Positions 1 to 5,665 of a stretch of DNA of 6,742 nt are shown here, piece after piece. Under the pieces are notes generated by a model. That model did no database searches. It was not told the origin of the DNA and saw only the letters and a program-made list of their open reading frames with translations. The stretch comes from a bacterium (GTDB lineage Bacteria > Margulisbacteria > Marinamargulisbacteria > UBA6595). Each line of letters begins with the position of its first letter. Position 1 is the stretch's first letter. The position numbers were made by a program, and so were the translations under genes. The DNA lies in the NCBI GenBank assembly GCA_027621615.1, contig JAQCBC010000046.1, positions 1 through 6,742 on the forward strand, given 5' to 3'.

Positions 1-717
1 CCGTTAAAAAAGAAGTCCGGTCGAAACAATACCGGTAAAATTACCGTTCGGCATCGTGGCGGCGGGTCTCGGCGTCAGTATCGTCAGATTACATTTTCAA
101 GATTCCCAACGGTTCCAGGGCGCATTGTTCGGTTTGAGTATGATCCAAACCGAACGGCTGCGATAGCCCTTGTTGTTTATGAAAACGGAGCCAAAGGCTA
201 CATTTTAGCGCCAAGCAAGTCCAAAGTTGGTGATATGATCGTATCGGGTGAAAAAGCAGAGGTTCGTCCGGGTAATGCATTGCCCTTGCACATGATCCCG
301 ACCGGTGCGGGTATTCACAATGTTGAAATTAACATTGGTGGTGGGGCTAAGTTGGTGCGTTCTGCTGGGGCTTCTGCGACCTTGTTGTCAAAGCATGGAA
401 ATTACGCCATGATTAAATTGCCATCGGGTGAAGTGCGTAAAGTTCATGTGAATTGTTATGCAGTTATTGGTCAGGTCGGCAATTCAGATAATCGAAACAA
501 AAAAATTGGAAAAGCAGGTGCGAACCGTTGGCGTGGTCGTCGTCCGGTTGTCCGGGGTGCTGCAATGAATGCGTGTGATCACCCACATGGTGGTGGAGAA
601 GGCAAGGCCCCAGTTGGCGCTGCTGGACCCCGAACAAAGTGGGGTAAGTCTGTGTTTAAGAAGACGCGAAAAAAGAATAAGCAGTCCAATGCGCTAATTG
701 TTAGAGTGAGAAAATAG
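1..717 (+). CDS. rplB: 50S ribosomal protein L2, 5'-truncated by the window edge
   Basis: Reading frame 1 is open from base 1 to TAG at 715-717, giving 238 residues of L2. About 35 N-terminal residues lie upstream, judged against the roughly 273-residue E. coli protein. L2 is a primary 23S rRNA-binding protein of the large subunit, needed for subunit association and close to the peptidyl-transferase centre. Visible signatures are SGRNNTGKITVRHRGGG near the left edge, EYDPNR, YILAP, PGNALPL, LPSGEVRKV, GKAGANRWRGRRPVVRG and DHPHGGGEG. The first His of the last motif (fragment residue 194, codon 580-582) aligns with E. coli His229, which is important for L2 function. The C-terminus is lysine- and arginine-rich, as is normal. 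The ATG at 235 is internal, not a start, because L2 homology runs unbroken to base 1. The segment after GGGEG (KAPVGAAGPRTKWGKS) differs from the common proteobacterial form. Identification is secure. Confidence 0.98.
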   Translation, partial: PLKKKSGRNNTGKITVRHRGGGSRRQYRQITFSRFPTVPGRIVRFEYDPNRTAAIALVVYENGAKGYILAPSKSKVGDMIVSGEKAEVRPGNALPLHMIPTGAGIHNVEINIGGGAKLVRSAGASATLLSKHGNYAMIKLPSGEVRKVHVNCYAVIGQVGNSDNRNKKIGKAGANRWRGRRPVVRGAAMNACDHPHGGGEGKAPVGAAGPRTKWGKSVFKKTRKKNKQSNALIVRVRK

Positions 718-733
718 GTAGGAGTAGGAAGGT

Positions 734-997
734 ATGGCTAGGTCATTAAAAAAAGGCCCCTTTGTTGAGGCGTCATTGTTAAAGAAAGTTTTAGCGGCAA
801 AAGAATCTGGGAATTCGGGCATTATTGTTACGTGGTCTCGGGGTTCTATGGTAATTCCAGAAATGGTGGGATTGACCATTGGTGTTCATAATGGCAAAAA
901 GCATATACCGGTCCATATATCCGAAGATAAAGTGGGCTGTAAGTTGGGCGAGTTTGCATTTACTCGGACATTTAAAGCGCATGCGGGGCAGAAATGA
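734..997 (+). CDS. rpsS: 30S ribosomal protein S19
   Basis: This 87-residue protein is of normal S19 length. S19 sits in the head of the small subunit, binds 16S rRNA together with S13 and faces the A site and the inter-subunit bridges. Family signatures are RSLKKGPFV at residues 3-11, [14 protein letters not shown] at 33-46, [12 protein letters not shown] around 57-68 and [16 protein letters not shown] at 70-85. The ATG at 734 is preceded by AGGAG at 720-724 (9 nt spacing) and a second purine run, GGAAGG, at 727-732. It lies 16 nt after rplB. The TGA stop overlaps the rplV start by 4 nt (ATGA), so rplV is probably translated by ribosomes finishing rpsS. Identification is secure. Confidence 0.98.
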   Translation: MARSLKKGPFVEASLLKKVLAAKESGNSGIIVTWSRGSMVIPEMVGLTIGVHNGKKHIPVHISEDKVGCKLGEFAFTRTFKAHAGQK

Positions 998-1362
998 TGA
1001 TAGTTGAAAGTGGTATTCAAAAACGCGCCATTGCCAAGTATGTTCGCGTGTCTCCATTTAAAGTGCGTCGCATTGCCAATTTGGTGCGAGGAAAATCGGT
1101 GCGCGTTGCATTGGGTATTTTAGACAACTTGCCTCACAAAGGTGCGTTTTTGTTGGGAAAAGTGATTCGTTCAGCGTATGCTAATGTTAAGCAGGTGTCA
1201 GATAGTGTTGATTCTTCGGCTGCGCAAGTTGCTGCTATTATGGTTAATGAAGCGCCAGTGATGAAGCGGTATCGGCCGCGGGCAAAGGGGCGGATGTGTC
1301 AAATTTTAAAGCGATCGTCTCACATTGATGTGCGTGTTGTCGTTCCAGGAGGTGAAGTGTAA
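994..1362 (+). CDS. rplV: 50S ribosomal protein L22
   Basis: The 122-residue product is L22, a little longer than the 110 residues of E. coli because of extra residues at both ends. L22 binds 23S rRNA and sends a long beta-hairpin into the nascent-peptide exit tunnel, where changes can give macrolide resistance in other bacteria. The hairpin and its flanks are clear: [17 protein letters not shown] at residues 84-100, then [12 protein letters not shown] at 104-115. The N-terminal part carries the family pattern [18 protein letters not shown] at 17-34. Two ATG codons lie in tandem at 994 and 997; the first makes an ATGA overlap with the rpsS stop and is chosen here, but initiation at the second would only remove one Met. 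There is no strong ribosome-binding site (only GGGGCAG just upstream), consistent with coupling to rpsS. The stop overlaps rpsC by 1 nt. Confidence 0.97.
   Translation: MMIVESGIQKRAIAKYVRVSPFKVRRIANLVRGKSVRVALGILDNLPHKGAFLLGKVIRSAYANVKQVSDSVDSSAAQVAAIMVNEAPVMKRYRPRAKGRMCQILKRSSHIDVRVVVPGGEV
1348..1356 (+). promoter_or_regulatory. Strong Shine-Dalgarno of rpsC inside the rplV 3' end
   Basis: AGGAGGTGA is a full-length match to the usual anti-Shine-Dalgarno sequence at the 3' end of 16S rRNA. It lies within the last codons of rplV, with 8 nt between AGGAGG and the ATG at 1362. It is the longest such match noticed in the window and fixes the rpsC start. It also explains the Pro-Gly-Gly-Glu-Val tail of L22, since these codons double as the ribosome-binding site. 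Confidence 0.85.
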
Positions 1363-2030
1363 TGGGCCAAAAATCAAATCCAACAGCCCTTCGATTGGGT
1401 ATTGTTGAGGAATCCAGTAGTGTATGGTTTGCAAAAGATCAGTATGCAAGTTATTTGATTCAGGATCTAGAAATTAGACGGCATATTAAAGAAAAATTGA
1501 AAGGGGCTGGAATTTCCTCTGTTCGAATTTTACGCAAGTCGGGGCATGTTAGTATTGAGGTTTATGCCTCTCGCCCAGGTTTAATTATTGGTAAAGGTGG
1601 CGGTGATATTACGATTTTGCGTCAAGAGCTTCGAGATAAATTGCAGTGCGATGTTAACATTAATATTAAAGAAGAAAAAAGCATTGAAACCAGCGCTCAA
1701 TTAATCGCTGAAACCTTAGCTGCTCAGTTGGAAAAACGGTTTCACTTTCGGCGTGCCATGAAATCTGTGGTGCAGCGTGCAATGAAGTCCGGAGCCGAAG
1801 GTATTCGGGTTGAATGTTCGGGCCGACTAGCCGGTGCTGAAATTGCTCGACGAGAGTGGTATCGAGAAGGACGTGTGCCATTGCATACCTTTCGAGCTAA
1901 AATCAAGTATGCAACATGTGAAGCGCGTACAACCTACGGCATTATTGGTGTTAAAGTGTGGGTCTTTACTGGTGAAGTGTCCAATGCGAAATCCGAAACA
2001 TTGCCGGTAATAATGAGTGAGCAAGAGTAA
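1362..2030 (+). CDS. rpsC: 30S ribosomal protein S3
   Basis: This 222-residue protein is S3, near the usual 210-235. S3 lies on the solvent side of the 30S head at the mRNA entry channel, where with S4 and S5 it contributes to mRNA unwinding and decoding fidelity. It opens with [14 protein letters not shown], the standard S3 N-terminus. A type II KH domain carries the GxxG loop as GKGG at residues 77-80 within [13 protein letters not shown]; many bacteria have GKKG. The C-terminal domain contains [42 protein letters not shown] and [15 protein letters not shown], all family hallmarks. GRLAGAEIA has Ala where GRLGGAEIA is common. The tail after FTGEV is short and acidic, not the basic extension seen in some bacteria. 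The start is set by the strong site at 1348-1356 and a TAATG overlap with rplV. Confidence 0.98.
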   Translation: MGQKSNPTALRLGIVEESSSVWFAKDQYASYLIQDLEIRRHIKEKLKGAGISSVRILRKSGHVSIEVYASRPGLIIGKGGGDITILRQELRDKLQCDVNINIKEEKSIETSAQLIAETLAAQLEKRFHFRRAMKSVVQRAMKSGAEGIRVECSGRLAGAEIARREWYREGRVPLHTFRAKIKYATCEARTTYGIIGVKVWVFTGEVSNAKSETLPVIMSEQE

Positions 2031-2041
2031 GGAGATCGTGG

Positions 2042-2467
2042 ATGTTATTACCTAAAAAAACAAAATACAGAAAAAAGCAGCGTGGAAGGCTCCGGGGGTT
2101 AGCGGGGAATGGCACTGCCGTGTCATTTGGCGATTATGGTTTGCAAGCGCTTGAAGGTGGGTTTGTGACCGATCGTCAAATTGAAGCGGCTCGGCGTGTG
2201 ATTACCCGATACATCAAACGGGGTGGTAAAGTTTGGATTCGTATTTTCCCGGACAAGCCAATTAGTGAATTGCCAGCAGAGACTCGAATGGGTAAAGGAA
2301 AAGGTGATTTGAAATACTGGGCAGCTCCCGTGAAACGCGGAAAAATTTTGTTCGAGCTAGCCGGCGTTTCTGAAGAAGTTGCTCGTCGCGCGTTTCAGTT
2401 GGCAGGTTTTAAGTTGCCTCTCAAGAAATTGAAGTTTAAGCAAAAGGAGTCCGTCTATGTCGCCTGA
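2042..2467 (+). CDS. rplP: 50S ribosomal protein L16
   Basis: The 141-residue product is L16, within the normal 135-145. L16 binds 23S rRNA near the A-site tRNA elbow and helps organise the peptidyl-transferase region late in 50S assembly. Signatures are [16 protein letters not shown] at the start, FGDYGLQAL at 29-37, [23 protein letters not shown] at 45-67, FPDKP at 69-73 and ETRMGKGKG at 80-88. Arg82 corresponds to E. coli Arg81, the residue hydroxylated there by the YcfD oxygenase; whether that happens here cannot be told. AAGGAGAT at 2029-2036 overlaps the rpsC stop and lies upstream of the ATG at 2042. The gene ends in TGA inside the start of rpmC (11 nt overlap). Its last residues KQKESVYVA carry the rpmC ribosome-binding site. 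Confidence 0.98.
   Translation: MLLPKKTKYRKKQRGRLRGLAGNGTAVSFGDYGLQALEGGFVTDRQIEAARRVITRYIKRGGKVWIRIFPDKPISELPAETRMGKGKGDLKYWAAPVKRGKILFELAGVSEEVARRAFQLAGFKLPLKKLKFKQKESVYVA
2444..2449 (+). promoter_or_regulatory. Shine-Dalgarno of rpmC inside rplP
   Basis: AAGGAG lies in the coding end of rplP with 7 nt before the ATG at 2457. It decides the rpmC start. The next in-frame ATG is far downstream, and the ATG seen at 2467-2469 is in another frame. Confidence 0.75.
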
Positions 2468-2621
2468 TGCAAATGAGAAAATTGGTGTTTTGAAGCAAGA
2501 GTTGGATGCGTTGTTTACTCAGTTTTATCGGGGTGACTTGAAAGACTCTTCGGTGTTGAAAAAGAAACGGGTTGCTATTGCTCAGTTGTTGACTCAGTCC
2601 CGTACAAACGATAGGATATAA
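2457..2621 (+). CDS. rpmC: 50S ribosomal protein L29 (short form)
   Basis: A small ORF of 54 residues runs from ATG 2457 to TAA 2619-2621, at exactly the position where rpmC sits between rplP and rpsQ in bacteria. L29 is a two-helix protein on the solvent face of the 50S next to the tunnel exit, where with L23 it offers a docking area for signal recognition particle and trigger factor. The C-terminal two thirds, [20 protein letters not shown] followed by VAIAQLLT, lines up without gaps with the L29 consensus (L..Q...G.L......L...R..IA..LT). The N-terminal segment, [18 protein letters not shown], lacks the usual ELR..S.EEL motif and is several residues short. It overlaps rplP by 11 nt and is 2 nt from rpsQ, so translation is likely coupled on both sides. 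The assignment rests on position and the helix pattern and is strong despite the divergence. Confidence 0.92.
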   Translation: MSPDANEKIGVLKQELDALFTQFYRGDLKDSSVLKKKRVAIAQLLTQSRTNDRI

Positions 2622-2623
2622 TT

Positions 2624-2875
2624 ATGGGATTAAAGAAAACAAAAGTCGGAAAAGTTGTAAGAGTTTCGGGTGAAAAAACGCTCTCTGTTGTTGTAGAAAC
2701 ACGTCGTCCACACCCGGTATACCAAAAAGTTGTTCGGTATTCAAAAAAGTACTTGGTCCATTGTGTTGATGATACAATCTCTGTCGGAGACGATGTTGTG
2801 ATTACAGAGTGTCGTCCGCTAAGTAAACGAAAGCGATGGCGAGTCGTGGCTAGAAAAGCTGAGGTTGTGTCATGA
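2624..2875 (+). CDS. rpsQ: 30S ribosomal protein S17
   Basis: This 83-residue protein is S17, of normal length. S17 is an OB-fold primary binder of the 5' domain of 16S rRNA and acts early in 30S assembly. Visible signatures are [20 protein letters not shown] at residues 9-28, [17 protein letters not shown] at 30-46, [15 protein letters not shown] at 54-68 and RWRVV at 71-75. The first of these is a variant of the usual G.V.SDKM.KT.VV..., with SGEKTLS where SDKMDKT is common. The ribosome-binding site is weak (AGGA at 2613-2616, 7 nt spacing, inside the end of rpmC), and only 2 nt separate the rpmC stop from the ATG, which points to coupled translation. The TGA stop overlaps the rplN start as ATGA. 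Confidence 0.97.
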   Translation: MGLKKTKVGKVVRVSGEKTLSVVVETRRPHPVYQKVVRYSKKYLVHCVDDTISVGDDVVITECRPLSKRKRWRVVARKAEVVS

Positions 2876-3243
2876 TACAACAAGAAACTCGGCTACAGGT
2901 TGCGGACAACTCCGGTGCAAAGGAAGTGCTTTGTATTAAAATATTGGGTGGAACCCGCCGTCGATATGCGTATGTTGGCGATATGATTATTGTGGTTGTT
3001 AAAAAGGCAAATTCATCCGGTCAGGTGAAAAAAAGCGAAATTCATAAGGCCGTTGTTGTTCGAACGGTATCAAAAAAGCGTCGTCGAGACGGCAGTAATA
3101 TCACCTTTGATGACAATGCCGTTGTATTGTTGAGCGGTAAAGACCAAGAGCCTTTGGCGACACGTGTATTTGGCCCGATCGCTCGTGAGGTTCGAGATGG
3201 CGGATATTCTAAAATTTCGTCATTGGCGCCAGAGGTCTTGTAA
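2872..3243 (+). CDS. rplN: 50S ribosomal protein L14
   Basis: The 123-residue product is L14, one of the most conserved large-subunit proteins (usually 122). It binds 23S rRNA at the subunit interface with L19 and takes part in an inter-subunit bridge; in other bacteria the silencing factor RsfS binds it. Nearly every family motif is present: [20 protein letters not shown] at residues 1-20, [14 protein letters not shown] at 24-37, KAVVVRT at 59-65, [17 protein letters not shown] at 71-87, [14 protein letters not shown] at 96-109 and ISSLAPEVL at the end. GAGGT at 2861-2865 precedes the start by 6 nt. The 4-nt overlap with rpsQ removes the gap in which E. coli has its spc promoter, so this gene is probably read from the upstream S10 transcript. 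Confidence 0.98.
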   Translation: MIQQETRLQVADNSGAKEVLCIKILGGTRRRYAYVGDMIIVVVKKANSSGQVKKSEIHKAVVVRTVSKKRRRDGSNITFDDNAVVLLSGKDQEPLATRVFGPIAREVRDGGYSKISSLAPEVL

Positions 3244-3253
3244 GAGGTTTGAT

Positions 3254-3571
3254 ATGAATAAGTTTAAGAAAGGTGATCAGGTTATAGTTGTTTCAGGCAA
3301 AGACAAAGGCTCTGTTGGTGAGATTTTGTCTGTGGATCTTGCCAAAAAAAAGGTGACGGTTAAGGGTGTCTCAATTCGCAAGAAATGTGTAAAGCGCAGT
3401 CAAGAAAACCCTGAAGGGGGTATCTTTGATATTGAAACGCCAATCAGTTGGTCCAATGTTATGATTGTTGATCCAAAAGATGGAAAAGGAACTCGGGTTC
3501 GAGTTCAATTGTTAGCGGATGGATCGAAGGTTCGTGTAAGTGTTCGTACGGGAGAGGAAATTGGCAAATAG
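3254..3571 (+). CDS. rplX: 50S ribosomal protein L24
   Basis: This 105-residue protein is L24, of standard bacterial length. L24 initiates 50S assembly by binding the 5' domain of 23S rRNA and lies beside the tunnel exit. An N-terminal KOW motif is visible at residues 5-28 (KKGDQVIVVSGKDKGSVGEI), followed by VTVKGVSIRKKCVKR, SQENPEGGIFDIETPI at 49-64, SNVMIVDPKDGKGTRVRV at 67-84 and DGSKVRVSVRTGE. The frame is open upstream to 3164, but that extension lies inside rplN and shows no L24 homology. The ATG at 3254 gives the family N-terminus (MNKFKKGDQV) and has GAGG at 3244-3247, 6 nt upstream. The stop lies 11 nt inside rplE. Confidence 0.97.
   Translation: MNKFKKGDQVIVVSGKDKGSVGEILSVDLAKKKVTVKGVSIRKKCVKRSQENPEGGIFDIETPISWSNVMIVDPKDGKGTRVRVQLLADGSKVRVSVRTGEEIGK
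3551..3557 (+). promoter_or_regulatory. Ribosome-binding site that decides the rplE start
   Basis: GGAGAGG in the last codons of rplX lies just upstream of the TTG at 3561: GGAG 3551-3554 leaves 6 nt, while GAGG 3554-3557 would leave 3 nt. This supports TTG 3561 over the in-frame GTG at 3540, which has only GAAGG at 3526-3530 (9 nt). No ATG is available in this frame near the expected N-terminus. This is inference from spacing only. Confidence 0.55.
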
Positions 3572-4151
3572 TAAAACAGCATCAAAAGAAAAAAAGAAGC
3601 ATATCGTTCAAGATTTCTCAGATCGTACATTTAAAGAATTGTCTGAGAAATATCAATACGATAATGTTATGCAGGTTCCAGATATTGTGAAAATCATATT
3701 GCACCGGGGACTTGGCGAAGCGATTGTAAATACTAAGTGCATTGATATTTCAATGGATCAGTTGGCCGAAATAGCCGCTCAAAAGCCGGTTTTAACAATA
3801 GCGAAAAAATCAATATCAAACTTTAAACTAAGAGAAGGTCAAATTAATGGCGTGAAAGTGACGTTGAGAGGAAAAAAAGCGAAATTGTTTTTGATAAAGT
3901 TAATTCACTTAGCTTTGCCAAAAATTCGTGATTTCCGAGGTGTTTCTCCCCGTGCTTTTGATGGTTCTGGAAACTATAATTTGGGTTTGGCGGATACATC
4001 CGTATTTCCAGAAGCGAATCGTGAAACTGATCGTGAACGTGGTTTAGACATCACAATTGTGACATCAGCCAAGACGGATGATGAGGCAATGGATTTGTTG
4101 AAATGTTACGGCATGCCGTTTCGAGTTGGTGGTAAGCGCAAGCTTGCGTAA
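3561..4151 (+). CDS. rplE: 50S ribosomal protein L5, probable TTG start
   Basis: With a TTG start at 3561 the product has 196 residues, against about 179 in E. coli. L5 binds 5S rRNA and, with L18 and L25-type proteins, anchors it in the central protuberance, where L5 contacts P-site tRNA and the S13 bridge. Signatures are [13 protein letters not shown] at 33-45, GLGEAI at 50-55, [20 protein letters not shown] at 74-93, KVTLRG at 99-104, [20 protein letters not shown] at 119-138 and [17 protein letters not shown] at 160-176. The extra length is a lysine-rich N-terminus ([14 protein letters not shown]) and a basic tail after PFR (VGGKRKLA). Starting at GTG 3540 would add seven more residues. 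The gene overlaps rplX by 11 nt. Parts of it (around 3780-3900) look more A-rich than the neighbours, with several ATA codons. Family assignment is secure; the start is less so. Confidence 0.96.
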   Translation: MANSKTASKEKKKHIVQDFSDRTFKELSEKYQYDNVMQVPDIVKIILHRGLGEAIVNTKCIDISMDQLAEIAAQKPVLTIAKKSISNFKLREGQINGVKVTLRGKKAKLFLIKLIHLALPKIRDFRGVSPRAFDGSGNYNLGLADTSVFPEANRETDRERGLDITIVTSAKTDDEAMDLLKCYGMPFRVGGKRKLA

Positions 4152-4168
4152 GGTCTGGAGAGTATAGA

Positions 4169-4351
4169 ATGGCTAAAACATCAAAAAAAATAAACAATAA
4201 GCGCAAAGAAGGTACTGTTCAGCATCGGAACCGATGTTCAGTCTGTGGCCGGCCTCGAGGGTATATGCGTTTTTTTGGGATTTGTCGGTTATGTTTTCGT
4301 TCGTTGGCAGCTTCAGGGATGCTGCCCGGTGTAACGAAATCGTCTTGGTAG
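4169..4351 (+). CDS. rpsN: 30S ribosomal protein S14, short zinc-binding type
   Basis: This 60-residue protein is the short zinc-ribbon form of S14 (S14p type Z, usually 61 residues), located in the 30S head next to S3 and S10. Four cysteines at residues 23, 26, 39 and 42 form CxxC-x12-CxxC, within [20 protein letters not shown] and RLCFRSLA. The C-terminus [11 protein letters not shown] closely matches the conserved ending ...LPGVRKASW. The N-terminus ([15 protein letters not shown]) is lysine-rich with less family identity. It is a zinc (C+) form, unlike the about 101-residue cysteine-free form of Proteobacteria and Chlamydiae. GGAG at 4157-4160 leaves 8 nt to the ATG, and the gene lies 17 nt after rplE. 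In other bacteria a zinc-free paralogue can replace it under zinc starvation; none is in this window. Confidence 0.97.
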   Translation: MAKTSKKINNKRKEGTVQHRNRCSVCGRPRGYMRFFGICRLCFRSLAASGMLPGVTKSSW

Positions 4352-4363
4352 GAGAGATTAGTT

Positions 4364-4762
4364 ATGGTTTGTGATCCAATTGCAGATATGTTTACACGGA
4401 TTCGAAATGCCCTCATGGTAAAGCATGCAGAGGTGCTGATTCCGCATTCAAACTTGAAAGAGTCGTTATGTAAAATTTTAGTCCAAGAGGGCTTTGTTGA
4501 GTCCTGTTCAGTGGTGGGTGATGTGGCTCATAAGCGTTCCCTGGCTGTTGTATTAAAATACCGTGATGACAAAAGCCCCGCCATTCGTAATCTAAAGCGA
4601 ATTAGTAAATCCAGTAAGCGGGTGTATGTTGCGTGTACCCAGATCCCCAAGTTAAACAGTGGGTTTGGTCTTGTGTTTTTGTCAACCAGTAAAGGGGTGT
4701 TGAGTGGCAAGGGGGCGCGTTTGGCGAAAGTTGGCGGCGAGCTTATTGGTTCGGTTCATTAG
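4364..4762 (+). CDS. rpsH: 30S ribosomal protein S8
   Basis: The 132-residue product is S8, of normal length. S8 is a primary binder of the 16S rRNA central domain, and in E. coli it also represses the spc operon by binding its mRNA near the rplE start. Signatures are DPIADMFTRIRNALMVKH at residues 4-21, IPHSNLKESLCKILVQEGF at 26-44, VVLKYRDDKSPAIRNLKRIS at 62-81, IPKLNSGFGLVFLSTSKGVL at 94-113 and the ending GGELIGSVH. The STSKGVLSGKGAR segment (107-119) is the RNA-binding loop region. The C-terminus normally reads GGE.I..V(W/A/Y); here it ends in His. AGGAGA at 4350-4355, overlapping the rpsN stop, serves the ATG at 4364. The gap to rplF is 12 nt. Confidence 0.97.
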   Translation: MVCDPIADMFTRIRNALMVKHAEVLIPHSNLKESLCKILVQEGFVESCSVVGDVAHKRSLAVVLKYRDDKSPAIRNLKRISKSSKRVYVACTQIPKLNSGFGLVFLSTSKGVLSGKGARLAKVGGELIGSVH

Positions 4763-4767
4763 GAGGG
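4761..4767 (+). promoter_or_regulatory. Strong Shine-Dalgarno of rplF
   Basis: AGGAGGG begins inside the rpsH stop codon; AGGAGG leaves 8 nt to the ATG at 4775. A competing ATG at 4770 is too close to the site and in the wrong frame for L6. Confidence 0.8.
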
Positions 4768-4774
4768 TTATGGT

Positions 4775-5314
4775 ATGTCACGATTAGCAAAACGATTATT
4801 GAACTATCCAGATTCCGTAACAATTACCGTTGCCGATGGTGTTGTTGCAGTGAAGGGGCCAAAAGGGGGGTTAACCCAGGCGATTGATTCCAGCGTGGTG
4901 GTGGCGGTTGATGCTGAAGCTAAAACAGTTGGGGTTGACAGCCCGAACCAATCAACGAATCCTAAGCTGGGGCTGTATTGGTCTTTGATTAAAAACATGA
5001 TTGCTGGGGTTGTTGATGGATTTAAAATTAATATGGAACTGGTTGGCGTTGGGTATAAAACCGAAAAAATCAACACCGGCATCCGATTATATTTAGGGTA
5101 TTCACATCCCATCGAGTTTGCAACACCCGAGGGGATTTCGATTGAGGTGGAGTCACCGACTCGATTTGCGGTGTGTGGGATTAACAACCATGAAGTGGGC
5201 CAGGTTGCCGCTAATATTTTCAAGCTTAGAAAGCCCGATGCATATAAAGGCAAAGGTGTGCGATATTCAGATCGACGTCCGCCCCGATTAAAACCCGGCA
5301 AGAGTGTAAAATAA
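4775..5314 (+). CDS. rplF: 50S ribosomal protein L6
   Basis: This 179-residue protein is L6, matching the usual 175-180. L6 lies near the sarcin-ricin loop and the base of the L7/L12 stalk, and has two similar alpha/beta domains (about residues 1-82 and 83-179). Visible motifs are MSRLAKR at the start, VAVKGPKGGL at 24-33, LIKNMIAGVVDGF at 71-83, MELVGVGYK at 87-95, LYLGYSHPIEFATPEGI at 105-121, VGQVAANI at 141-148 and PDAYKGKGVRYSD at 154-166. The usual MSRIGK.PI N-terminus is altered to MSRLAKRLL, and the tail RRPPRLKPGKSVK is proline- and lysine-rich. rpsH lies 12 nt upstream and rplR 18 nt downstream. A long reading frame on the opposite strand (4804-5301) is an antisense shadow of this gene. 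Confidence 0.97.
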   Translation: MSRLAKRLLNYPDSVTITVADGVVAVKGPKGGLTQAIDSSVVVAVDAEAKTVGVDSPNQSTNPKLGLYWSLIKNMIAGVVDGFKINMELVGVGYKTEKINTGIRLYLGYSHPIEFATPEGISIEVESPTRFAVCGINNHEVGQVAANIFKLRKPDAYKGKGVRYSDRRPPRLKPGKSVK

Positions 5315-5332
5315 ATAAGGTAGGTTGAAATT

Positions 5333-5653
5333 ATGTCTAGAAAATATTATCGACAAAAGCGAACAAAAATAAAATCCACTCCGGATCGGTTGCGGTTATC
5401 GGTATTTCGAAGCAATCGAAATATCGTTGCTCAAATTATTGATGATTCGGCAGGAAATACCATCATTCAATCGTCATCCTTGAAAGATGGTGGCCAGAAT
5501 GTAGCGGCTGCTCAGGCGGTTGGAAAGACCTTGGCGGAGCGTGCATTGGCCGGCGGTATTAAGCGTGTTGTGTTTGACCGTGGAAATCAGATATACGCTG
5601 GGCGAATTAAAGCGCTAGCCGATGCTGCTCGATCCGCTGGTCTGGATTTTTAG
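5333..5653 (+). CDS. rplR: 50S ribosomal protein L18 (short N-terminus)
   Basis: This 106-residue protein is L18, about ten residues shorter than the usual 115-120. L18 binds 5S rRNA and with L5 mounts it in the central protuberance. The core is clear: [20 protein letters not shown] at residues 19-38, [13 protein letters not shown] around 60-72, [20 protein letters not shown] at 77-96 and [10 protein letters not shown] at 97-106. The missing length is in the basic N-terminal tail, which normally runs through two or more Arg/Lys-rich turns before the ERPRL motif; here it is only [20 protein letters not shown]. The ribosome-binding site is the doubled AAGGTAGG at 5317-5324 (8 nt spacing). No upstream start is possible without running back through the rplF stop region, and the ATG agrees with that site, so the short form seems real. 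Confidence 0.97.
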   Translation: MSRKYYRQKRTKIKSTPDRLRLSVFRSNRNIVAQIIDDSAGNTIIQSSSLKDGGQNVAAAQAVGKTLAERALAGGIKRVVFDRGNQIYAGRIKALADAARSAGLDF

Positions 5654-5665
5654 GAGATAAATGAG

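Noticed and set aside
33..46. Inverted repeat CGGTAA-AA-TTACCG near the left edge
   Set aside because: It lies in the conserved rplB codons for TGKITV, has no T-run after it, and is likely chance.
235..237. ATG at 235 as a start of rplB
   Set aside because: L2 homology continues without a break upstream to base 1, so this Met is internal.
2575..2883. A minus-strand open frame opposite rpmC and rpsQ
   Set aside because: It spans the antisense of two firmly identified genes and their junction; composition is Thr/Ser-rich as expected for an antisense shadow.
3164..3253. A 30-residue upstream extension of rplX
   Set aside because: It lies in the coding end of rplN, shows no L24 homology, and the ATG at 3254 gives the family N-terminus with a fitting ribosome-binding site.
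3540..3560. GTG at 3540 as the start of rplE
   Set aside because: It is possible, but the added residues (MFVRERK) show no L5 similarity and the TTG at 3561 has a closer-fitting upstream purine run. Kept only as an alternative.
4804..5301. A 165-residue open frame on the minus strand opposite rplF
   Set aside because: It lies wholly inside rplF, has no recognisable domain or start signal, and is explained by codon bias of the sense gene.
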